From the NCBI RefSeq assembly GCF_004328075.1, contig NZ_SJFN01000025.1, positions 1 through 64,000 of the forward strand: a stretch of 64,000 bases of DNA, read 5' to 3'. Below are positions 16,852-24,504 of this stretch, in pieces. Under the pieces are notes generated by a model that saw only the letters and a program-made list of their open reading frames with translations, did not search any database and had not been told where the DNA came from. Every line of letters begins with the position of its first letter. Position 1 is the stretch's first letter. This stretch comes from Siculibacillus lacustris. GTDB lineage: Bacteria > Pseudomonadota > Alphaproteobacteria > Rhizobiales > Ancalomicrobiaceae. The translations under genes were made by a program, and so were the position numbers.

Positions 16852-17372
16852 CCCAGGCTCCCCTCGCCGAAACGCCGGCCGCCCTTCCCTTCGTCGCCCC
16901 CGACGACTTCCGCGGCGCCATGCGCGAGATGATCGGCGGCGTCACCATCGTCGCCGGCGGGCGGGGATCGACCGCCCGCGGCCTCACCGCCACCGCGGTG
17001 GTGTCGATGACCGCGGACCCGCCGACGGTTCTGGTCTGTATCAATCGGCAGGGCGAAGGCCATGGGGCGATCCGGTCGAGCGGCGTCTTCTCCGTCAACG
17101 TCGTTCCCGCCGACGGGGTCGGCATCGCCGATCGCTTCGCCGGACGCGACCATGTCCATGGCGCGGCCCGCTTCGAGGCCGAAGCCTGGACCACCCACAG
17201 CACCGGCGCCCCGGTCCTGATCGGGGCGGTCGCCGTGTTCGATTGCGAAGTGCTCCAGGCGATCGACGTGTTCACCCACACCGTCTTCATCGGCGCGGTG
17301 CGCGGGGTCGCGGTCGCGCCGCCGCGTCCGGCCCTCGCCTATCGCGCCGGCGCCTATGTCGCGGTCGCCTGA
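16848..17372 (+). CDS. Flavin reductase family protein (HpaC-like)
   Basis: A 174-residue flavin reductase domain protein: FRGAMREMIGGVTIVAGG, GLTATAVVSMTADPPTVLVCINRQGEGHGAI, FSVNVVPADGVGIADRFAG and a C-terminal PALAYRAGAYVAV. This matches the FMN-binding split-barrel reductases that hand reduced flavin to two-component monooxygenases. It overlaps the LivF-type gene by ATGA, so it is translated with the transporter. Its presence explains how the two luciferase-like enzymes at 8-11 kb obtain reduced flavin. The nicotinamide donor is not readable from the sequence. Confidence 0.93.
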   Translation: MTQAPLAETPAALPFVAPDDFRGAMREMIGGVTIVAGGRGSTARGLTATAVVSMTADPPTVLVCINRQGEGHGAIRSSGVFSVNVVPADGVGIADRFAGRDHVHGAARFEAEAWTTHSTGAPVLIGAVAVFDCEVLQAIDVFTHTVFIGAVRGVAVAPPRPALAYRAGAYVAVA

Positions 17373-17432
17373 TCGGGCCGGCGACCGTCGAACCGAGCGC
17401 GGATCCCCATCGAATCGAGGAAGGTCTTTCCC

Positions 17433-17822
17433 ATGCCCGTCGAGCGCCTGCAGAACGCCTATTACGTCGTCGGAGACATGGAGGCGTCCCGTCACTTCTG
17501 GGAAACCGTCCTCGGCCTGCCCCGCAAGTTCGCCGACGGCGACCGCTGGGTGCAACTGTCGGCCGGGGGCGTCAACGTCGCCCTGGCCGGACGATCGGAA
17601 GCGCCGCCGGCCGCGACCGGGGCGGTCCTGGTGTTCCAGGTCGATAATCTCGACGGCGACCGGCGCCGGCTCACCGATGCCGGAATCGCGATCCTCGGTG
17701 AACGCGACATGGGTGACCACGGGCGAACCCTCACCATCGCCGATCCGGACGGCAACATTCTTCAACTCTACGCCCCGCCGAGCCCGCGGCCGGCCGCCGC
17801 GCACGGCGGACAGTCCGTCTGA
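17433..17822 (+). CDS. VOC family (glyoxalase/dioxygenase-fold) protein
   Basis: A 129-residue protein built of two beta-alpha-beta-beta-beta units. NAYYVVGDMEASRHFWETVLGL is the first, and the second ends in DHGRTLTIADPDGNILQLYAP, the usual VOC C-terminus. The conserved Glu/His metal ligands are only partly present (the first module lacks an obvious His), so catalysis is uncertain. A GAGGAAGG ribosome site lies upstream. It is the last gene of the rightward catabolic operon and could act on a downstream intermediate; substrate unknown. Confidence 0.85.
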   Translation: MPVERLQNAYYVVGDMEASRHFWETVLGLPRKFADGDRWVQLSAGGVNVALAGRSEAPPAATGAVLVFQVDNLDGDRRRLTDAGIAILGERDMGDHGRTLTIADPDGNILQLYAPPSPRPAAAHGGQSV

Positions 17823-18094
17823 ACCGGCGAGATCGACGACGCCGAGCCGACGGCGGTGAGTTCGAATTCCGAGCAGATGGCCGAAGCGGGTCACCGATAA
17901 GACAGCCGAAGTCGGACGAGACGGTCGCAATCGAGTACGACACTGACCTGACTTTCACCGAGCGGGGCGTCCGAGCACCAGGACCGCAATGATGAGGATA
18001 TCACCGTTGCCGATTCAAAAGTTCGCAGGGTTAAGGTCGTTGAGGTGGGTGCCCGCAGCTTCGGCGTCTCGTGAGCTCGGCGTGAGACTTGCCG

Positions 18095-18871
18095 TTACTG
18101 GTTCTTCACGGCTCGGGCCTCGGCGCGCGCGGCTTCGTTCAGCGACTTCAGCGGCTCGCCGATCTTCTCGGGTCGCACCTCGAAGCCCTTGTTCTGGGCG
18201 CAGGCGACGAGGAGCGCGATCACCGCGGCGCTCTCGTTTCCAACCTGCAGGCCACTGGTCTTGATCAGCATCGCCTGCCACTCGGGCTGACCGGCGATCC
18301 ACCGCGCGCACTCCTCGTCACGACGCTCGACGGTGACGCCCTGACGGGAGGCATCGGTCACCCACGCGGCGAGAACCTTCCCGAGGATGCCGATCCGTCG
18401 CTGCAAGGTATAGGTCATCGGCTCGACTCGAACAGGCTCTATGTAAGGCGTCGTGCGGGGCTGGAAGCCTTTCACGATCGCGCATTGCTGGAGGAAGCGC
18501 TGGGCGTCCGCCGTGAAGCGAACGCGGCCCTGTTCGGGGTCCTGCTCGGCCGAGCCATACATCAGCGTCTTCGTGCAGGAGTGGATCATCGTGTCCCACG
18601 TCCACACGCGGTCACCACCGTGGATGTCGATGATGCGCAGAAGGAAGCGTTCCACCTGCTGTTCCTGGATCTCTGCCTCGCCGACGCCGATGACGGCGAA
18701 GGCCGGCGAGGTCGTGAGGAGAGCCACGGACAGGGCGATCGCCGAGCACAGGACCGATCGCTGCGGCGACCGGACGTCGGTCGGCTCGCGGGACCCATGG
18801 AACTCCGCACCGCAGTCGGTGCGAAGTGAAGAGGTTCTGTCGTCGTTCGTCTTCGAATTTCGGTCGGTCAT
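18095..18871 (-). CDS. Exported protein of unknown function
   Basis: A 258-residue protein I do not recognise. A Ser/Asn-rich ~45-residue leader precedes a clear signal segment (VLCSAIALSVALLTTSPAFA) with a predicted cleavage site after AFA. The mature part has five cysteines, in SCTKTL, QQCAIVKG, EECARWI and VACAQNK plus one in the leader region, and a helical C-terminus rich in Ala/Glu/Lys ending at VKNQ. Even Cys spacing suggests periplasmic disulfides. Base composition is lower in GC than the neighbouring operons. It is convergent with the VOC gene and divergent from a small XRE regulator. The start at 18871 is preferred because it directly precedes the leader; it is not certain. Confidence 0.6.
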   Translation of the reverse strand: MTDRNSKTNDDRTSSLRTDCGAEFHGSREPTDVRSPQRSVLCSAIALSVALLTTSPAFAVIGVGEAEIQEQQVERFLLRIIDIHGGDRVWTWDTMIHSCTKTLMYGSAEQDPEQGRVRFTADAQRFLQQCAIVKGFQPRTTPYIEPVRVEPMTYTLQRRIGILGKVLAAWVTDASRQGVTVERRDEECARWIAGQPEWQAMLIKTSGLQVGNESAAVIALLVACAQNKGFEVRPEKIGEPLKSLNEAARAEARAVKNQ

Positions 18872-19088
18872 CACGTTTCTCTCGTCGGGACATCTCATGG
18901 GTGCGCGGCGCAGGTCCCTCCTCCCGCACGGTGGTCGCGGTTCCGAGGGGCCTGTGTCCCATCGCCGGCGAAAGACTTTCCTGTCGACGATCGGTGACGG
19001 CATTGCCCCCGACAACACCCGACCAGTCAAGTCGAATGTCACTGATCGTCGATAGACGGATCGTCGACATCGGAACGACCTTCCGGCC

Positions 19089-19292
19089 ATGGACATTCGC
19101 GAGCGCCTCGGTCGGAACATCAGACGCCTGCGCCAGGACAAGGGCTGGTCGCAGGAGGAACTGGCGCACGAGTCCGGCCTTCACCGCACCTACATCAGCG
19201 ATCTCGAACGCGTCGCCCGCAACCCGACCATCACGGTCGTCGATCGGCTCGCCCTGACCTTCGGCGTACCGGTCGGTCAGTTGCTCGACTGA
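19089..19292 (+). CDS. XRE-family transcriptional regulator (single HTH domain)
   Basis: A 67-residue protein consisting of one Cro/C1-type helix-turn-helix: RERLGRNIRRLRQDKGWSQEEL, AHESGLHRTYISDLERVARNPT and VVDRLALTFGVPVGQLL. The HRTYISDLERGxRNPT pattern is typical of stand-alone repressor-like regulators found in restriction, toxin-antitoxin and rhizobial loci. No effector or dimerisation domain is present. It lies 217 bases from, and divergent to, the gene for the exported unknown protein, and 110 bases before the convergent LysR gene. Its target is unknown. Confidence 0.92.
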   Translation: MDIRERLGRNIRRLRQDKGWSQEELAHESGLHRTYISDLERVARNPTITVVDRLALTFGVPVGQLLD

Positions 19293-19401
19293 GCCGAGCC
19301 GCCTGCGATGATCCGTCCTCCACCCTGGGGCGGTCCTTCTCGCCCGCGAGACGAGCGACCGTCCAACCGCAGGGCCGTGACCCCGTCGCGGGGTTCGGCC
19401 A

Positions 19402-20301
19402 TCACCCGTCCTCGCCGGGAAGTCCGCGCGTCACCTCGTCGAGAACCCGCCGGACCCGCTCCGGGATGTGACGGCGGGCGGGGAAGACCGCATGGAGGTC
19501 GGCACCAGGGATGTGCCAGTCGGGCATCACCCGGACGAGGCGGCCGCTGGCGAGGTCTTCGGCGACGTCGAGCCAGGAGCGGATCTCGAAGCCGAGGCCG
19601 GCCAGCGCCCAGTCGTGGATCACCTCGCCGCTGGTCGAGGAGAGATGCGGCTCGAGATGGACCGTCCGCTGCTCGCCGCCCGGGCCGACGAAGGCCCGAT
19701 TGCGGCCGGTTCCCGTCCCGATCGTCAGCATCCGCCGCGACGCCAGATCCTCCGGTGCGCGGGGCGGCGTGACGTCGGCGAGATGGGCCGGCGCCGCGGC
19801 GACGATCCGGTGGTTGGCGGCAAGGCGCCGCACCACCAACCCCGGTCCGCCGGCAACGCCGTAGCGGAAGGCGAGATCGATGTTTTCGCCGATCAGATCG
19901 ACGATCGTATCGGTCGGATGGAGATGCGGACGCAGATCCGGGTGGGCGGCGGCGAGGCGCGCCAATACAGGTGCGACGAAGCGGCGGGCGAAGGCGATCG
20001 GCGCGGTGATGCGCAAGGGCCCGGCCATGGCACGGGCCGCGCCGCCGGCCGCGGCTTCCGCCTCGCCAAGATCGGCGAGGATCCTCAGGGCGTCGGCGTG
20101 GAAGCGTGAGCCCTCCGGGGTCGGTGCCTGACGGCGCGAGGTGCGGGCGATCAGCCGCGCCCCGAGCCGGCGCTCGAGCCGGGCGAGTTCCTTGCTGACC
20201 ATCGGCACCGAGCGGCCGAGGGCGCGGGCCGCCGCCGACAGGCTGCCGGTCTCGACGATGCGGACGAAGGTCTCGATCTCGCGCAGGCGGTCCATCGGCA
20301 T
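19402..20301 (-). CDS. LysR-family transcriptional regulator
   Basis: A 299-residue LTTR. DNA-binding domain: RLREIETFVRIVETGSLSAAA, RALGRSVPMVSKELARLERRL, ARTSRRQAPTPEG. The effector domain starts at about residue 90 (GPLRITAPIAFARRFVAPVL, HPDLRPHLHPTDTIVDLI, DLAFRYG, GEVIHDWALAGLGFEIRSWLDVAEDL). It belongs to the large CrgA/DmlR-like group. It is transcribed away from the SnoaL-like/deacetylase/SDR operon across about 100 bases, the standard layout for control of a divergent operon. The ligand is unknown. ATGs at 20301 and 20295 are both possible. Confidence 0.93.
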   Translation of the reverse strand: MPMDRLREIETFVRIVETGSLSAAARALGRSVPMVSKELARLERRLGARLIARTSRRQAPTPEGSRFHADALRILADLGEAEAAAGGAARAMAGPLRITAPIAFARRFVAPVLARLAAAHPDLRPHLHPTDTIVDLIGENIDLAFRYGVAGGPGLVVRRLAANHRIVAAAPAHLADVTPPRAPEDLASRRMLTIGTGTGRNRAFVGPGGEQRTVHLEPHLSSTSGEVIHDWALAGLGFEIRSWLDVAEDLASGRLVRVMPDWHIPGADLHAVFPARRHIPERVRRVLDEVTRGLPGEDG

Positions 20302-20402
20302 CGTTTCCGTTTCGGCAAGGATCTATGTCCGATGCGCCGGCTACCGCGCACCACGAGAAAGGATGATCGTCTCTCCGTCGCCCACGGGCAAGGGAGAACC
20401 CG

Positions 20403-20927
20403 ATGACCATCCTCCGTCGTACCGCCGTCCTCGCCGGCCTCGGCCTTTCCGTCGTCCTCGCCGCACCGTCGGCCGACGCCGTCGAACTGCCGAAGCCCGC
20501 CGCCTCGACCCTGCGCGGTCCTGCCGCGGTCGCCACCGCCGCCCGCACCTACGCCGCCTTCTGGAACACTGGCGATCCGGTCCTGGCCCGCAGCGCGCTC
20601 GCCGAGAATTTCGTCGACCGCACTCTGCCGGAAGGGCGGCCCCAAGGCGTCGCCGGACCGATCGCCGCCTCGGCCGCCTTCCGCGCCGCGGTCCCCGATC
20701 TCGCAGCGGTGATCGACGACCTGATCGTCGCCGACGACCGTGCCGTCGTCCGCCTGCGCTTCACCGGGCATTTCTCCGGCCGTTTCCAGGACCTCGTCGG
20801 CGACGGCCGGGCGATCGATTTCCGCGCCGTCGACGTCTACCGCGTCGAGAACGGCCGGATCGCCGAGAACTGGCACCTCGAGGACAATCTGACGCTCCTC
20901 ACCCAGCTCGGCCGCATCGCCAAGTGA
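20403..20927 (+). CDS. Exported SnoaL-like (ester cyclase fold) protein
   Basis: A 174-residue protein. The signal peptide (RRTAVLAGLGLSVVLAAPSADA, cleavage near residue 26) is followed by a SnoaL-like alpha+beta barrel: ARTYAAFWNTGDPVLARSALAENFVD, GVAGPIAASAAFRAAVPDLAAVIDDLIVADDRAVVRLRFTGHFSG and FRAVDVYRVENGRIAENWHLEDNL. The closing ENGRIAENW..DN motif is diagnostic of the family. Family members act as polyketide cyclases, isomerases or binding proteins; an exported one suggests a periplasmic role. It is first in a three-gene operon opposite a LysR regulator. Confidence 0.88.
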   Translation: MTILRRTAVLAGLGLSVVLAAPSADAVELPKPAASTLRGPAAVATAARTYAAFWNTGDPVLARSALAENFVDRTLPEGRPQGVAGPIAASAAFRAAVPDLAAVIDDLIVADDRAVVRLRFTGHFSGRFQDLVGDGRAIDFRAVDVYRVENGRIAENWHLEDNLTLLTQLGRIAK

Positions 20928-20950
20928 CCCCGAACCCCAGGAGAAGGCCC

Positions 20951-21778
20951 ATGTTCTGGCCGAACGACATTCGTCTCGTCGTCTCGATCTCGATGCAGTT
21001 CGAGGCGGGCGCCCAGGGGCCGCGCGCCGAGGGACCGTTCCCGCCGCTCGACCCCGCCCATCCCGACACCATCACCCCGACCTGGTACGCCTATGGCATG
21101 AACGAGGGGATCCCTCGCCTCCTCGATCTCTGGGACCGGCACGGGGTGAAGGTGACCAGCCACATGGTCGGCGCCGCCGTCGACCTCCGGCCCGACCTCG
21201 CCCGCGAGATCGTCGCCCGCGGCCACGAGGCGGCGGCGCACGGCCAGACCTGGACGCCGCAATATTCGATGACAGAGGCCGAGGAGCGCGCCTCCTACGC
21301 CGCCAACATCGCCGCGATCGAGCGGGCGACCGGGGTGCGGCCGGTCGGCTTCAACGCCTTCTGGATGCGCCAGACGCCGCGCACCCTGTCGATCCTGAAA
21401 GACCTCGGCTTCCTCTACCACATCGACGATCTCTCCCGCGACGAGCCGATCCGCCTGACCGTCGACGGCGGGCCCTTCGTCGCGGTGCCCTACACCCACC
21501 GCGCCAACGACATCGTCCGCTTCGACAGTCCCGCGATGACCGCGGCCGGCTTCGCCCAGGACCTGAAGGACGAGTTCGACGTCCTCTATGCCGAGGCCGG
21601 ACGGCGGCGGCGGATGATGTCGATCTCGACCCACGACCGCATCGCCGGTCAGCCGGCCAAGGTGAAGGCGCTCGACACCTTCCTAGCCCATGCCCGGGCC
21701 CACGAGGGCGTCGCCTTCCTGCGCAAGGACGAGATCGCCCGCTTCGCGCTCGACGCCGACGACGTCCCCACCTTCTGA
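20951..21778 (+). CDS. Polysaccharide deacetylase-fold protein
   Basis: A 275-residue NodB-homology protein. Motifs: DIRLVVSISMQFEAG (the usual first catalytic Asp region, here without the Asp), RLLDLWDRHGVKVTSHMVG, REIVARGHEAAAHGQTW (metal-site H..xxxH), FWMRQTPRTLSILKDLGFLYHIDD and a C-terminal MMSISTHDRIAG (His motif). The missing Asp and PuuE-like layout suggest a C-N hydrolase acting on small amides rather than chitin; this is inference. The ATG follows AGGAGAAGG. It lies 23 bases after the SnoaL-like gene. Confidence 0.85.
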   Translation: MFWPNDIRLVVSISMQFEAGAQGPRAEGPFPPLDPAHPDTITPTWYAYGMNEGIPRLLDLWDRHGVKVTSHMVGAAVDLRPDLAREIVARGHEAAAHGQTWTPQYSMTEAEERASYAANIAAIERATGVRPVGFNAFWMRQTPRTLSILKDLGFLYHIDDLSRDEPIRLTVDGGPFVAVPYTHRANDIVRFDSPAMTAAGFAQDLKDEFDVLYAEAGRRRRMMSISTHDRIAGQPAKVKALDTFLAHARAHEGVAFLRKDEIARFALDADDVPTF

Positions 21779-21803
21779 CCCCCCCGACCCACGGAGACAT
21801 CCC

Positions 21804-22514
21804 ATGTTCGATCTGAAAGACCGGCGCATTCTCGTCGTCGGCGGCTCCTCCGGCATCGGCCTCGGCGTCGCCCACGCCGCTCGGGCGCTCGGCGCCGCCG
21901 TCACCATCGCCTCGCGCGACGAGGAGAAGATCGCCGCCGCGGTCGCCGCGATCGGCGGCGGGGCGCGCGGCTTTGCCCTCGACACCCGTGACGAGGCGGC
22001 AGTCGCGGAGCGGCTCGCGGCCGAGACCTGGGACGACGTCGTCGTCTCGGCGGCCGCCACCCGCGCCGCGGCGGTGCGCGAGTTGCCGCTCGCCGATGCC
22101 TATGCCTCGATGAACTCGAAGTTCTGGGGCGCCTACCGGATCGCCCGGGCCGCCCGCATCCGCGACGGCGGCTCGCTGACCTTCGTCACCGGCTATCTCG
22201 CGGTGCGTCCGAAGAAGGGGGCGGCGATCCAGGGGGCGATCAATGCGGCGCTCGAGGCGCTCGCCCGCGGGTTGGCGCTGGAGTTCGCACCGGTCCGGGT
22301 CAACGCGGTGTCGCCGGGCTTCGTCGACACGCCGCTGTGGGGCGCGAAGTCGCCGGCCGAGCACGCCGCCCTCGTCGAGCGAATCGCCGCGGGCCTTCCG
22401 GCGGGCATTGCCGGCCGGCCGGAGCACGTCGCGCTCCAGATCGTCGCCGGCATCGCCAATCCCTATCTGACCGGCAGCGTCACCTACGTCGACGGCGGCG
22501 GGACGATCGCCTGA
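21804..22514 (+). CDS. SDR family oxidoreductase
   Basis: A 236-residue short-chain dehydrogenase. ILVVGGSSGIGLGVA is the cofactor loop, TIASRDEEKI follows beta-2 (Arg suggests NADP), and VVSAAATRAAAV replaces the usual NNAG. The active-site strand reads LTFVTGYLAVRPKKG and lacks the canonical YxxxK Tyr; the C-terminus is VRVNAVSPGFVDTPLWG and SVTYVDGGGTI. The altered NNAG and the absence of a clear catalytic Tyr make it a divergent SDR. It is the third gene of the LysR-controlled operon, and a terminator hairpin follows 24 bases later. Confidence 0.87.
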   Translation: MFDLKDRRILVVGGSSGIGLGVAHAARALGAAVTIASRDEEKIAAAVAAIGGGARGFALDTRDEAAVAERLAAETWDDVVVSAAATRAAAVRELPLADAYASMNSKFWGAYRIARAARIRDGGSLTFVTGYLAVRPKKGAAIQGAINAALEALARGLALEFAPVRVNAVSPGFVDTPLWGAKSPAEHAALVERIAAGLPAGIAGRPEHVALQIVAGIANPYLTGSVTYVDGGGTIA

Positions 22515-22537
22515 CGGGCGGCAAAATACGTCAAAGA

Positions 22538-22560
22538 CGGCGGGATCACCCGCCGCCTTC
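22538..22560. terminator. Terminator-like hairpin between convergent units
   Basis: CGGCGGG (22538-22544), loop ATCA, CCCGCCG (22549-22555), then CCTTC. It sits between the SDR stop and the convergent terL stop and may serve both strands, although no long T run follows. Confidence 0.65.
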
Positions 22561-22615
22561 ATCTCGTCCGTTCTCGTCGGTGAGATGCGTTGGTCGTCAT
22601 GTTGGGCCTTTCAGG

Positions 22616-24049
22616 CTATCGCCTCGGCCGCCCCTGCGGTCGCGGCCGGCTCTGCGGCCGCTCGCGATCCTTGGGCGAGACGGCGGTCAGGTAGTGCAGC
22701 GCCTGACTGGTGCTGTCGACTTGATCGTCGTGCTTGCCGGCGGGGAACGCGAGGAGTTCGGCGACGTAGTCGCCGAGCCATGGAGCCGCCCGGGGAAGCC
22801 ACACTTGCCCCGCCTCGAACCGTGCCGACTGGGCGAGAAGCCGGGCCAGCTTGTCGAACCTCGGGGGCCGGAGGAGCGGAAGGAGCTCGGCGGTGCGGCG
22901 CAGATCCTGGGCGATGGCGCGCCCGAGATCGGTTTCCTCGATCACCGTGGCATCGGCCCGATGGTCGCGGTGGAGGGCGACGATCTGCCGGCGCAGATCC
23001 GGCACCTGCCACCGACCGCGGACGACGTCGAGGAGGTAGTAGGTCTCGCCGATCGCCCCCCAGACCGTGCCGACCGACCAGTCGGAGGTCTCCTCGGTGG
23101 TCGAGGCCGTGTCCCACGAACAGATCGTCCGCTCGAACGCCGGGGGCCGTTCGTCGTAGTGGCAGAACCACTCGCGACGGACGGTGTTCCCCTCGGCCGG
23201 GATCGGCGTCTGCTGGTACTGGGCCGAGAAGTTTAAAGTCCCAAAAGTCCGACGCAGCGCTTCCAGGACCTCGATCGGCTCGCGATCGGGGTGGAGGAGA
23301 TCGCCGGCTCGTCGACGATGAACCTGATGCGGCAGATCCCCCAGCCGATACTCGGCGTCTTCGACGGCAACGGCCGGCAACGACAGCACCTCCCAGTCGT
23401 CTTTGGCCAGGACGTGGCCGACGAGATCGTCCTCGTGCAGGCGCTGCATGACGATGACGATCGCGCCGGTGGTCTTGTCGTTGAGACGGCCATAGAGGGT
23501 GTTGTCGTAGAACTCGGCGACCCGCCGCCGCTCGGCCTGCGACAGCGCCGCCAGCAAGCCGTTGATCGGGTCGTCGACCACGATGAGGTCGGCGCCGCGG
23601 CCGAGAATCGGACCGCCGACCGATCCGGCGAGACGATAGCCGTTGGCCGTGGTGGCGACCTCCTCCCGGGTCGCGCGAGCGATCCGGAAGTCGGGAAAGG
23701 TCTGCGAGAACCAGGGGCTCTCGAGGATCTTGCGGGTGTCGGCGCCGAGCTTCTGGGCCAAGTCGGCAGCATAGGAGATCGCCATGATGCGCGTGTGAGG
23801 GAGCTTGCCCAGCATCCACGCCGTAAAGCCGATCGAGACGGTGATCGACTTCATGGAGCGGGGCGGCACGTTGACGATCAGGCGCCGGCACTCGCCGCGC
23901 GCCACCCGTTCGAGCTGGTGGGTGATCGCGGCGATGTGCCAGTTCGGCCGATAGGGCGTCACCGGTTCGAGTTCGACGAAGCAACGCTCGACGAAGGCGG
24001 TGAGGTCGGTGCGCAGGATCGCCTGCAGGAGGCGACGACGATCGGTCAT
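22616..24049 (-). CDS. Phage terminase large subunit (TerL)
   Basis: A 477-residue packaging ATPase/nuclease. The ATPase half has RRLIVNVPPRSMKSITVS (Walker A variant of TerL type), ILESPWFSQTFPDF, RGADLIVVDDPIN (Walker B), IVIVMQRLHEDDLVGHVL and RREWFCHYDE. The nuclease half has ICSWDTASTTEETSDWSVG (first Asp), VIEETDLGRAIAQDL and AFPAGKHDDQVDSTSQAL (acidic residues), i.e. an intact RNase H-like active site. The frame is complete. The start overlaps the DUF5681 stop as ATGA. No portal, protease, capsid or tail gene follows: the next genes belong to an ordinary operon. It is either the residue of a prophage or part of a small element that uses TerL without a virion. Confidence 0.93.
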   Translation of the reverse strand: MTDRRRLLQAILRTDLTAFVERCFVELEPVTPYRPNWHIAAITHQLERVARGECRRLIVNVPPRSMKSITVSIGFTAWMLGKLPHTRIMAISYAADLAQKLGADTRKILESPWFSQTFPDFRIARATREEVATTANGYRLAGSVGGPILGRGADLIVVDDPINGLLAALSQAERRRVAEFYDNTLYGRLNDKTTGAIVIVMQRLHEDDLVGHVLAKDDWEVLSLPAVAVEDAEYRLGDLPHQVHRRRAGDLLHPDREPIEVLEALRRTFGTLNFSAQYQQTPIPAEGNTVRREWFCHYDERPPAFERTICSWDTASTTEETSDWSVGTVWGAIGETYYLLDVVRGRWQVPDLRRQIVALHRDHRADATVIEETDLGRAIAQDLRRTAELLPLLRPPRFDKLARLLAQSARFEAGQVWLPRAAPWLGDYVAELLAFPAGKHDDQVDSTSQALHYLTAVSPKDRERPQSRPRPQGRPRR

Positions 24050-24504
24050 TGCAGCATTCCTCCCTCGCCGTCGGAGCCGCCGGGCGTGTCGGACCGGCGA
24101 CGCAGGGCCCGTTCGATCACCGCCTCATCGATCTCTGAGAGATCGCCGCCGCGGTCGAGGCGGATCTGATCCTCTGCCCGGCCGCGCGACCGTCCGAGAA
24201 TCTTGTCGAGGAGGTCGAAGGCTTTGAGGTCACCTTTGACTGCGCGGTTGACGAGTTGTTGCGCGATCGCTCGCTTGACCTGCATGCGGACCGGCCGACC
24301 GCCGCGCATCAGTTCGATCGGCTCGTCGAGAAGCTCGGCGACGGTGCCGGCGAGATCCTGCGCCTGCGGAGCGGCCCGTGGGGGCCGCCCGCGGGGATTG
24401 CCGGACCGGCCGGGTTGGAAGCGCGTGTGGACGGGCGGCCGACCGTAGCCGACGTCGTAGTCGCCGGGGTGGTCGGTGCCGTGGGTGTCGTCGTCATTCG
24501 CCAT
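24046..24504 (-). CDS. DUF5681 domain protein
   Basis: A 152-residue protein with the DUF5681 N-terminal signature HTRFQPGRSGNPRGRPP (about residues 27-43) and helical C-terminal part AIAQQLVNRAVKGDLKAFDLLDKIL. The family is regularly encoded directly before terL in alphaproteobacterial prophage-like loci, and a small-terminase or DNA-recognition role is a reasonable guess, not established. A GAGGAGACC ribosome site precedes the ATG, which overlaps the methyltransferase 3' end by 11 bases; the stop overlaps terL. Confidence 0.9.
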   Translation of the reverse strand: MANDDDTHGTDHPGDYDVGYGRPPVHTRFQPGRSGNPRGRPPRAAPQAQDLAGTVAELLDEPIELMRGGRPVRMQVKRAIAQQLVNRAVKGDLKAFDLLDKILGRSRGRAEDQIRLDRGGDLSEIDEAVIERALRRRSDTPGGSDGEGGMLQ

